Below, in pieces: positions 17,287-24,883 of a stretch of DNA of 39,978 nt. A model generated the notes under the pieces. That model saw only the letters and a list, made by a program, of their open reading frames with translations, had not been told where the DNA came from and did no database searches. The stretch comes from Chitinophaga pinensis (GTDB lineage Bacteria > Bacteroidota > Bacteroidia > Bacteroidales > GCA-2748055): assembly GCA_945863035.1 (NCBI GenBank), contig CAMAZH010000026.1, positions 1 through 39,978 of the forward strand, read 5' to 3'. Both the position numbers and the translations under genes were made by a program. The first letter of the stretch is position 1, and each line of letters starts with the position of its first letter.

Positions 17287-20200
17287 ATGAGGAAATGTAT
17301 TTTACTATTTCTTTCAGTTATACTTTGTACAATTGTTGCAATTAGCCAGCAGCCTTACAAGGTGTTTTTAATGGCAGGACAATCGAACATGGCCGGAACC
17401 TGCGGTAACGATCAGGATCCTGAGCTTGTTGCCCTGAGTGCACCGGATGAAAACATTCAGATCAAAGTGTTCGGAACGGCAAGCTATGGCTGGGGACCCA
17501 TAAAATCAGGACTAGGTTCAGTGGAAATTGCAACAGGGCCTGAGCTTACATTTGGTCATGACATGGCTGATTACTATTCCGGAAATAATCAAATCCTGAT
17601 TATCAAGGGAGCCTGGTCTGGAACGGATCTTAACGTGAACTGGCGTCCTCCATCAAGCGGTGGCACAACCGGCGAGCTCTACACAACGTTCGTTTCTACG
17701 GTGAAAGCCTCATTGGCAGAACTTGATGTGCCTTACGAAATAGTTGGAATGTGCTGGCTTCAGGGCGAATCGGATTGCTTCAATCTGGCTTTCGCAAACC
17801 TTTACGAGAAAAACCTTACAAATTTCATTGCCGATTTGCGAAAGGATTTTAATGAACCGGACATGTTTTTCTCTATCGGACAGATTATGGAAGATCCTGT
17901 TTATACCCATTTCAGCGTAGTCAGAAAGGCTGAGCAAATTGTTGCGGAGAAAGACCCCTTAACCGGAATATTCGATCCTGAAGGTTTGCCTATTTCCGGC
18001 GGACATTGGATTATGACTGCCTGTGGGGACATTGGACATGGATTTGCCAGCAATATGATTTCACTGATTGAAGATACCAAAAGGGTTGGTATCGCCTATG
18101 CCCCCTGGTTTCCTCCCACTACTTGGGGCTCTGAAGGCGGTTGTACCTGGGCTATGCCGGCACTCGGTGCGTACCGGTCTGATGATATTGCTGTAATTGA
18201 CCAGCATATCGACTGGCTTACTGATGCCGGCGTTGACTTCCTCCAGCTCGATTGGTCAAACAATATAAATTATACCCCCGGGTGCAATTGTCTAAGTAAT
18301 ATAAAAGCCATTGAAGATGCATCTGAAGTACTTTTTGACCGGATGGTATGGAGAAAAAACAATGGGAAATCCTGGATGAAAGTTGCAATCATGATCGGTG
18401 CCGGAGCCGATGAGGCTGCATATAGCGACGGCAGGATGAATGCCAAAGTCAACCAGCTTAAAACACAGTTTCTCGATAAACCTGACCGCAGGTCGGTTTA
18501 TTATGAACACCGCGGCAAACCTCTTGTCGTTAATTATTGTAACGGCAGCTGGAATTATAACAACTGGAATCATACAAGCTTCGATAGCAGCATGACGATT
18601 CGTAATATGTTTGCCACACTGGTTCAAAATAATATGTACAATTCCACAACAAAAGTGTCAAAAGATGGTCTCTGGTCATGGTCGGAAAATGTGCATCCTC
18701 CAGCCTATTCCAATGATGGCCGACCTGAATGCCTTACCCTTCATGCAGCCCTCAGGACCTGCGGCTGGTTTCCCATCAATGAAACCTATCCTTCCGATAT
18801 GCAGGGATGTATGAATCAATGGGGAGGAGCCAAAGGAAAGCGGAACGGTGCGACACTCAAAGAATCTTTCCAATATGCACGGGAATATAATGTGGATCTG
18901 GCAATGGTAATGTCGTTCAACGAGTGGACGGGTTGCAATAATAATCCCGGGGAGCAAAAAAATCCCGAATTCAGCAACGACATTGAACCCATGGAGGGCG
19001 GATATGGCGACCTTTACCTGCGGATTTTAAAGGAGGAAATCAGAAAATTCAAGGGAAACTGCAACCCTCAGACCATTAGCTTTAAAAACACTTTTACGGA
19101 GGTAACTGATAGTACTTTAATGATAACTGCCACATCCGGTTCAGGTTTACCCGTAATGATTGAAGTCGTTTCCGGACCGGCAGTTATTGATGGGAACCTG
19201 CTGTCATTTACAAAATCCTCCGGAACAGTTACTTTGCGTGCGTACCAGGATGGAAATGACACAATCTGTTCCGGTGAAGCTTATACCTCCTTTACTATTG
19301 ACCATCAATGTATCGCTCAGACCATTTCATTCCAGGCAATTAACGATCAACCGGTCAGCCAGGACACCATAAAACTCATCGCTTCTTCCAACCGGGACCT
19401 GCTTTTGGATATGCCGGTTGTTACGGGTCCTGCATTCCTGATTAATGATTCAACCTTCCAATTAACCGGACAGCGGGGTACAGTCAAAGTCGAAATCAGC
19501 CAGTCGGGAAGCTATACTTACTGCGCAGCATCAAGTGTAACCCAATCCTTCACAGTTGCCCTGCCTCCCCATGCCTGCAACAATTGCGATGGCTACGTCA
19601 ATTACGAAAGGTGGAATAATATTATCGGGGGAACTGTTGATCTTATACCCATTAACCTGCCTGCCGATTATAATTCAACCCTAACCAGCATGGATATGCC
19701 CAAGGATATAGGAGATGATTATGGCGCCCGCATCAAAGGCTATCTCTGCGCCCCATACACCGGAAATTACACATTCTATATAGCGGGGGATGATGGTGTT
19801 CAGTTTTGGCTCAGTACTGATATAGATCAAGAAAATAAAAAACTGGTCGCCTTTCATAACGGATGGACGCCTTACCAGGATTGGACTGTTTTTCCTACCC
19901 AAAAATCTGAAGCTGTTTCACTTATCGGGGGAGAAAAATATTATATGGAAGCACTGCTAAAGGAATATAAGGGAGGCGATCATCTTAGCGTTCGATGGAC
20001 AGGCCCAAATCTGATTGATGAAATAATCTCCGGGGAGTTTCTTATTCCTTCGTGCAAAACACAAACCATAACACTGAATCCTTCTGCCAGAAGAATTTCC
20101 GACAGCTGTTTTATTGTAAGTGCTACCTCAAACTCAGGTCTCCCTGTTTCATTCGAAATTATCAATGGTGCCGCCACAATTAATGTGGATACAATCCAAC

Positions 20201-20583
20201 TAACAGCAAAAAGTGCCCGACTTACTATTAAAGGAACTCAAGATGGAAACACTGAATATTGTACCGCTCAAGCCAAACAAATGACTTTTGTGCTCAATGT
20301 CTTGCAAACAACCGATGTAAACCCGGCATTAATACCGGGGTCTTTTGAACTTTTTCCAAACCCTTCCAAAAACCACATAACTGTAAGAATTGACAATTCC
20401 GGTAAAAAATCAGGTCAGATACAACTGAAGATAATAGATATATGTGGAAGAACAATGCTTTTCGATACAATAGGATTTGGAGGAGAAAGAAACCTTGATA
20501 TTTCTGATTTCCCAAAGGGAATTTATATTGTGCAGCTATCAACTCCGGCTGAAAAATTCACAAAAAAACTAATTAAACAGTAA
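17287..20583 (+). CDS. T9SS-secreted fusion: SGNH carbohydrate esterase + GH71/99-like + PA14
   Basis: 1098 residues from the ATG at 17287; a TTG 12 bp earlier is less likely because the ATG directly precedes the signal peptide (CILLFLSVILCTIVAIS). Module 1 (about 22-260) is an SGNH esterase of the sialate O-acetylesterase/CE6 type: nucleophile S33 in MAGQSNMAG, WLQGESD at 157-163, and D248..H251 in GDIGH as likely acid-base pair. Module 2 (about 266-590) resembles GH71/99-like TIM barrels: VGIAYAPWF, DAGVDFLQLDWS and VMSFNEWTGC. Then come two MBG/Ig-like repeats (about 593-760, SGLPV motifs), a PA14 domain (about 764-917: YTGNYTFYIAGDDGVQFW), a third MBG repeat, and a T9SS sorting domain from about 1020 (ELFPNPS). 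It should remove O-acetyl (or similar) groups and cut the same glycan outside the cell. The substrate is unknown. Confidence 0.82.
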   Translation: MRKCILLFLSVILCTIVAISQQPYKVFLMAGQSNMAGTCGNDQDPELVALSAPDENIQIKVFGTASYGWGPIKSGLGSVEIATGPELTFGHDMADYYSGNNQILIIKGAWSGTDLNVNWRPPSSGGTTGELYTTFVSTVKASLAELDVPYEIVGMCWLQGESDCFNLAFANLYEKNLTNFIADLRKDFNEPDMFFSIGQIMEDPVYTHFSVVRKAEQIVAEKDPLTGIFDPEGLPISGGHWIMTACGDIGHGFASNMISLIEDTKRVGIAYAPWFPPTTWGSEGGCTWAMPALGAYRSDDIAVIDQHIDWLTDAGVDFLQLDWSNNINYTPGCNCLSNIKAIEDASEVLFDRMVWRKNNGKSWMKVAIMIGAGADEAAYSDGRMNAKVNQLKTQFLDKPDRRSVYYEHRGKPLVVNYCNGSWNYNNWNHTSFDSSMTIRNMFATLVQNNMYNSTTKVSKDGLWSWSENVHPPAYSNDGRPECLTLHAALRTCGWFPINETYPSDMQGCMNQWGGAKGKRNGATLKESFQYAREYNVDLAMVMSFNEWTGCNNNPGEQKNPEFSNDIEPMEGGYGDLYLRILKEEIRKFKGNCNPQTISFKNTFTEVTDSTLMITATSGSGLPVMIEVVSGPAVIDGNLLSFTKSSGTVTLRAYQDGNDTICSGEAYTSFTIDHQCIAQTISFQAINDQPVSQDTIKLIASSNRDLLLDMPVVTGPAFLINDSTFQLTGQRGTVKVEISQSGSYTYCAASSVTQSFTVALPPHACNNCDGYVNYERWNNIIGGTVDLIPINLPADYNSTLTSMDMPKDIGDDYGARIKGYLCAPYTGNYTFYIAGDDGVQFWLSTDIDQENKKLVAFHNGWTPYQDWTVFPTQKSEAVSLIGGEKYYMEALLKEYKGGDHLSVRWTGPNLIDEIISGEFLIPSCKTQTITLNPSARRISDSCFIVSATSNSGLPVSFEIINGAATINVDTIQLTAKSARLTIKGTQDGNTEYCTAQAKQMTFVLNVLQTTDVNPALIPGSFELFPNPSKNHITVRIDNSGKKSGQIQLKIIDICGRTMLFDTIGFGGERNLDISDFPKGIYIVQLSTPAEKFTKKLIKQ

Positions 20584-20620
20584 GCTTACATTTTAATGAA
20601 ATACTAATTAAACATTGAAT

Positions 20621-23569
20621 ATGAGAACAATTCTTGCAATAAGCATTATGCTGTGTCTGTTTCTGACTAGTTACGCCCAGGAAAACGGACAAGTCCGAAT
20701 CACAGGAAAAGTAAGCGATGCCACAACAGGAGAGCCTCTCCCCGGTGTGAATATTGTAATTAAGGACAGCTATGTTGGAACCGTAACGGGTTTAAATGGT
20801 CAATATTCCATTATGATCCAGGGGTCAGGAAAAATTTTGACATTCTCGTTTGTTGGATATATTTCACAGAATATCCCTGTGGAATCAACCAGAGTTATTG
20901 ATGTTTCTCTTTCCGCTGATCTGGAAAATCTTGAAGAAGTAGTAATAACAGCACAGGCAAAGGGTCAGATCGGGGCACGCACCCAGCAGATCAACTCCAA
21001 CACCATTATGAATGTAGTAGCTCCCGACCGTCTTCAGGAGAATCCTGATGCCAATGCAGTGGAAGCAATTGGCCGTCTGCCTGGAATATCAGTTCTTCGA
21101 AGTGGCGGTGAAGGTTCTGCTCTTGTAATCCGCGGCCTTGAACCAAGATATTCTTCCGTAACCCTCAATGGAGTTCAGATGGCATCAACCAGTAGCTCGG
21201 GGCGCGAAACAAATCTTTCAAGTATTTCTCAATATATGCTCCAGGGAGTAGAAGTTTATAAGGCACTTACTGCTGATATGGAAGCCAATGCTGTTGCAGG
21301 AACAGTTAACCTCAGGCTGCGTGAAACCCCGCAGGGTTTCCATTATCATGTTATGGCGCAGGGAGGATACAATGATCTTAACAACTATTTTGGCAACTAT
21401 AAGTTTCAGGCAGAAGTAAGCAACAGAGTTCTGAAAGACAAACTTGGCGTATCGCTCTCTTTAAATACTGAAAGGGTGAACAGGAGTACCCAGACTATGA
21501 GCGCCGGGTATGGAACAAATAATTCATCCACAGAAACATTATTTCTTCTGTCTAATGCGGACCTGAATAATATTACAACCATAAAGAGCAGGCAAAACGC
21601 AATGCTTACCGTGGATTACAAATTACTGCCTTCAACAACCATATCATTATATGGGATGTATACATATACAAAGGATGATCATGAACGCCAGACAAAAAGC
21701 TATAATATGGAAGGAGACGGGGGTGTCTGGTTTAATTTCCTCGACAATCCCTTTAGAAACACAGATATATTTCAATCCTCTTTAAGCGGTGTAACAAAAC
21801 TGAAGTTCCTGGAAATGGAAATTGATTATGGCCTTGTTTATTCAGAAAGTAACACAAGAGATCCGGATTCAAGGTCCTGGGCTTTTGATTTCCAGAAGGC
21901 CTCATCTGATGACAACACTACGATACCTATCCGTCAGCTCTACCCCAATGAGGTTATACCTTTATACCATGACAGTCCTGATTCTTTGCACAATCTCTAT
22001 TTGTGGGATGTCAGTAAATCCTTCGGTGAAATGACCGATAAAAACTGGAATACCTATTTGAATTTCGAAATTCCTTATAGGATCGGACAATTTTTCAAAG
22101 GAGACCTGAAATTCGGCGGAGCTTATAGAATGAAAGACAGGTTGCAGGATTACAATGGAGGCGGACAATTGGTTAAGAATAATGACAACTTCAGAATACT
22201 TGCTGCGTCAGAGTTCGATTGGGCCGTGAGGAACCAGGGTGAACTTACAGCTGTCGGGCTGCAGGATTACAGGGTTGATGATTTTCTAAATGGAAAATAT
22301 GATTTCGGATGGAATTTTAATATGAATCGCATGAATGAAATTACCAACTGGTGGAATTATACAACCGATACATATTTTTTGGAAAATCCTGATAAACTGA
22401 CCCAGGGAGTTCAAAATTATGGATACCGCTATGATATTTTCGGATCCGTCATGAATGACCAGGATATTACAGAAAACTATAAAGCAGGTTACCTGATGAC
22501 CGAAATAAACTTTGGCAAATGGATTATGTTCATGCCTGGTATCAGGTATGAGTTTTCTGATGGGAAATTGTTCGGGTATGACATTACTCCCCCTACCCTT
22601 GCTCCTATGATGCATGAAACACTTCCGATTACAGGTAAAACTGCTGAGAGGGAAGATGAATTCTGGCTACCCATGGTTCACCTAAGAATTAAGCCAGTAA
22701 AACCATTCTATGCGCATTTCGCATATACCCAAACACTTAGCAGACCTGATTTTGGAATGTTTTCACCCAACCAGTACATTAATACCGGGTTTGCACCCTT
22801 TTCAATCGATATTGCCACCCCCTATCTGAAACCTGAATTCTGGACTAATTATGATGCCCAGTTCACTTTACATGGGAATAAGATAGGACTTATTTCAGTT
22901 TCAGGCTTTTACAAAACTGTAAATAATAAGATATGGCGAAGAAACTATAAACGTTTGAAGGGAGATGATATTATTCCTCCATTCCCTGACGCTGCAGTTG
23001 TAAACGTATCAACCTGGGAAAATCATGATAATCCCATTTATCTGAAAGGACTGGAATTTGAAGTCCAGACCTCATTCTGGTACCTGCCCAAGCCCTTTAG
23101 TTATTTTACTTTCTATGGGAACTATACCTTAACATCCTCCCAGACCCAATATTCTCAATCAAGAATCGAAAATATAATTCCTGTCGGTGGCGGAAGACCG
23201 GTTCCTACCAGGATTGACACTGTCTACACAGGATCGATGCTGTATCAGCCCAAACATATCGCAAATGCTTCCCTGGGATTTAACCGGAAAGGTTTGAATA
23301 TATGGCTGTCATTCCAATATAACGGCCTGATTTCCACATCAAAAGATCCACAATTAAAAGAAAGAGACGGTTTGAAAGAAGCATTTAACCGCTGGGACTT
23401 GCAGATTACCCAAAAATTACCGAAGAAACTTAAGGGTCTTGAACTCATGGCAAACTTTGCAAATCTGAACGATATTACAGAAACCAGCCGTTATTATGGA
23501 GATCCCCGGCCAACCTACCTTGAAAACTATGGATTAACGGTTGACCTGGGTGTAAGGTACAGGTTTTAG
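20621..23569 (+). CDS. TonB-dependent outer-membrane receptor (not a classic SusC)
   Basis: 982 residues from the ATG at 20621 (a TTG six bases earlier is less likely). Signal peptide about 1-19 (SIMLCLFLTSYAQ); carboxypeptidase-regulatory-like domain about 25-105 (ITGKVSDATTGEPLPGVNI, VTGLNGQYSI); a conserved link LEEVVITAQ; plug domain about 110-235 (PDANAVEAIGRLPGIS, SALVIRGLEPRYSSVTLNG, VAGTVNLRLRE); then a 22-strand-type barrel ending in the aromatic tail DLGVRYRF. It imports a ligand across the outer membrane using TonB energy. The SusC signature around YGSRA is absent and no SusD gene follows, so this is the stand-alone kind of receptor. It is 37 bp downstream of the esterase/GH71-99 gene and probably takes up the oligosaccharides released by the upstream enzymes. 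Confidence 0.9.
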   Translation: MRTILAISIMLCLFLTSYAQENGQVRITGKVSDATTGEPLPGVNIVIKDSYVGTVTGLNGQYSIMIQGSGKILTFSFVGYISQNIPVESTRVIDVSLSADLENLEEVVITAQAKGQIGARTQQINSNTIMNVVAPDRLQENPDANAVEAIGRLPGISVLRSGGEGSALVIRGLEPRYSSVTLNGVQMASTSSSGRETNLSSISQYMLQGVEVYKALTADMEANAVAGTVNLRLRETPQGFHYHVMAQGGYNDLNNYFGNYKFQAEVSNRVLKDKLGVSLSLNTERVNRSTQTMSAGYGTNNSSTETLFLLSNADLNNITTIKSRQNAMLTVDYKLLPSTTISLYGMYTYTKDDHERQTKSYNMEGDGGVWFNFLDNPFRNTDIFQSSLSGVTKLKFLEMEIDYGLVYSESNTRDPDSRSWAFDFQKASSDDNTTIPIRQLYPNEVIPLYHDSPDSLHNLYLWDVSKSFGEMTDKNWNTYLNFEIPYRIGQFFKGDLKFGGAYRMKDRLQDYNGGGQLVKNNDNFRILAASEFDWAVRNQGELTAVGLQDYRVDDFLNGKYDFGWNFNMNRMNEITNWWNYTTDTYFLENPDKLTQGVQNYGYRYDIFGSVMNDQDITENYKAGYLMTEINFGKWIMFMPGIRYEFSDGKLFGYDITPPTLAPMMHETLPITGKTAEREDEFWLPMVHLRIKPVKPFYAHFAYTQTLSRPDFGMFSPNQYINTGFAPFSIDIATPYLKPEFWTNYDAQFTLHGNKIGLISVSGFYKTVNNKIWRRNYKRLKGDDIIPPFPDAAVVNVSTWENHDNPIYLKGLEFEVQTSFWYLPKPFSYFTFYGNYTLTSSQTQYSQSRIENIIPVGGGRPVPTRIDTVYTGSMLYQPKHIANASLGFNRKGLNIWLSFQYNGLISTSKDPQLKERDGLKEAFNRWDLQITQKLPKKLKGLELMANFANLNDITETSRYYGDPRPTYLENYGLTVDLGVRYRF

Positions 23570-23622
23570 AAAAAAACCTGCCTTTGAATGCGGTAATAGT
23601 AAGAGCTCATAAATAGAATTCC

Positions 23623-23682
23623 TAAATTCAACCTACAGATACAAGGATATTCAAATATGAGAAGTATGTTAGTTAAAAGGAA
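23623..23682 (+). repeat. 60-bp direct repeat, copy 2 (right boundary of the 11.3 kb block)
   Basis: Partner of 12325-12384 at an offset of 11298 bp, one mismatch in 60 bp. It lies 53 bp after the TonB receptor stop. Here the internal ATG opens a frame of about 30 codons that runs antisense into the small minus-strand gene and has no recognisable product. Confidence 0.9.
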
Positions 23683-23898
23683 TCAATCAATAATCGTGTT
23701 TTTTGAATTATACCTTATCAAAGATTGTATTACTAATTCAAATTCTTCTTTACTGAAATTCTTTTCATAATACCTTTTTAACAGGGCAACTTTTAATTCC
23801 GGATCAGAAATTTCCGGATTTAATTTTCTTAAATTACTGATAACAAGTATTCTTCCAAAATTAATAGCTTCCACCCCAATATTGAAGCGTTCTTTCAT
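23683..23898 (-). CDS. Small helical protein paired with a nucleotidyltransferase
   Basis: 71 residues from the ATG at 23898. The same frame continues upstream for about 22 more codons, through a charged stretch (HEDTSEEIQKIQRDIIFHK), to a stop, without an ATG; the true start may be a non-standard codon there. The protein looks fully helical and soluble (NLRKLNPEISDPELKVALLKRYYEKNFSKEEFE; the spacing suggests two or three helices). I do not recognise a named family. The frame begins a few bases from the end of the nucleotidyltransferase gene, and the two would be translated in tandem, as in two-gene toxin-antitoxin-like modules. Its last codon touches the 60-bp repeat. Base composition is strongly AT-rich compared with the enzymes around it. 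Confidence 0.55.
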   Translation of the reverse strand: MKERFNIGVEAINFGRILVISNLRKLNPEISDPELKVALLKRYYEKNFSKEEFELVIQSLIRYNSKNTIID

Positions 23899-23953
23899 GG
23901 TCTTATGAAAAATGATGTCGCGCTGAATCTTTTGTATTTCTTCGGATGTATCT

Positions 23954-24427
23954 TCATGAATAAATTAATCCATAAGAATTTAAGTTAAGCTTGTTGCACC
24001 AGTAAATAATATAGCTAATGTCTAAACCAGGTATTGCAATCAGGTTTTCAATGTCATTTATCTGTTTATCACTTTTCAATTGTTGGATCCAGGCAATTTT
24101 TGAAATCACCAAATCTTCCGGTGAAACTATCCAAACATCAAAATCTGCAATGGATTCTCTCCTTCGTCTTGAAAACTCATTATTTCTGTATTCTGTTTCC
24201 TTTTTTAAAATGAAATCAACTTTAAAACCTGTTCGGAGATTTATTACTTTAAACATTCCATATCGAAGGATTTCTTGTTTAACAGTGTTTATATTAATGT
24301 AATAACCCTCGCTAAATATTTCAAAAAAACTGTCCAAATATGTTTCCTTTAGTTCAATCACAATATCAATATCCAAAGACATTCTTGGCACAGAATACAC
24401 ATTTACGGCTAAACTACCTGATAGCAT
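23954..24427 (-). CDS. Nucleotidyltransferase-fold protein (AbiEii/MNT-like), possibly 5'-truncated
   Basis: 157 residues from the ATG at 24427. The string MLSGSLAVNVYSVPRMSLDIDIVIE holds the GS...DxD active-site pattern of small nucleotidyltransferases such as those in AbiEii- and MNT/HEPN-type systems; IVSPEDLVISKIAW is also typical of that group. The frame continues upstream of this ATG for about 25 codons with sensible coding content (ILDLLQRVTQSLEEKNIPY), to a stop with no ATG in frame; an ATG in another frame lies near the expected start. So either a rare start codon is used or a frameshift has hit the N terminus. It is convergent with the TonB receptor gene and far more AT-rich than it, which suggests an insertion. 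Role: perhaps the toxin or modifier half of a TA-like pair with the next gene; unproven. Confidence 0.65.
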   Translation of the reverse strand: MLSGSLAVNVYSVPRMSLDIDIVIELKETYLDSFFEIFSEGYYININTVKQEILRYGMFKVINLRTGFKVDFILKKETEYRNNEFSRRRRESIADFDVWIVSPEDLVISKIAWIQQLKSDKQINDIENLIAIPGLDISYIIYWCNKLNLNSYGLIYS

Positions 24428-24541
24428 ATAAGGGATATTCTTTTCTTCAAGCGATTGAGTTACTCTCTGTAATAAATCTAAAATTATATCAACATTTTCT
24501 TATAAACACAGCTTCAAAAAGCACTAATTAGAGTCTCTCTA

Positions 24542-24661
24542 TAGTGTCAGACAAAGTTCACTTTTTTCGTTTACATTTTTTGGGATTGCCCGCGGAGCGC
24601 GCAATCCCAAAAAATATTAACTATTAATATTAGTGTCTGGTCACTTTATGGTCTGACACTA
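24542..24661. mobile_element. MITE-like element with 11-bp terminal inverted repeats
   Basis: TAGTGTCAGAC at 24542-24552 is perfectly inverted at 24651-24661. Inside lies a 15-bp perfect hairpin (24575-24589 pairs with 24601-24615), core GGGATTGC/GCAATCCC, flanked by T and A runs that would also make it a bidirectional terminator. Near the right end a further partial copy of the terminal motif (TAGTGTCTGGTCAC) occurs. There is no coding capacity in 120 bp, so it fits a non-autonomous miniature transposable element or an IS relic. It sits beside the nucleotidyltransferase pair, in the gap 24428-24883, which otherwise contains no gene. Confidence 0.6.
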
Positions 24662-24826
24662 ATTAAAACAAGAACGAAGTTAGTTTTTTTTCAAAGTCTA
24701 AATCAGTTTTTGATTCGTTTAAGTAAATTAATTTAGAGAATAAATAACTTTACTGACCCAATCGGCCATTTTTGCCAAAACGAGTCGTTCAATGCTAAAT
24801 AATGCAAACTAATGATCAAAAAGTAC

Positions 24827-24843
24827 AATCCTTAAAAAGGATT
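24827..24843. promoter_or_regulatory. Small palindrome upstream of the large GH71/99-like gene
   Basis: AATCCTT-AAA-AAGGATT, perfect 7-bp arms, 40 bp before the start codon at 24884. It could be an operator or a weak leader hairpin. I cannot identify a convincing Bacteroidetes promoter (TTG and TAnnTTTG) at a standard distance here. 24662-24826 is AT-rich and otherwise empty. Confidence 0.3.
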
Positions 24844-24883
24844 TGAATCGTATATTAGCCATAATTCCAAAATACAAAATACG

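Noticed and set aside
20621..23569. Calling the receptor SusC
   Set aside because: The SusC/RagA signature around YGSRA is absent and no SusD follows; only the generic TonB-receptor layout is supported.
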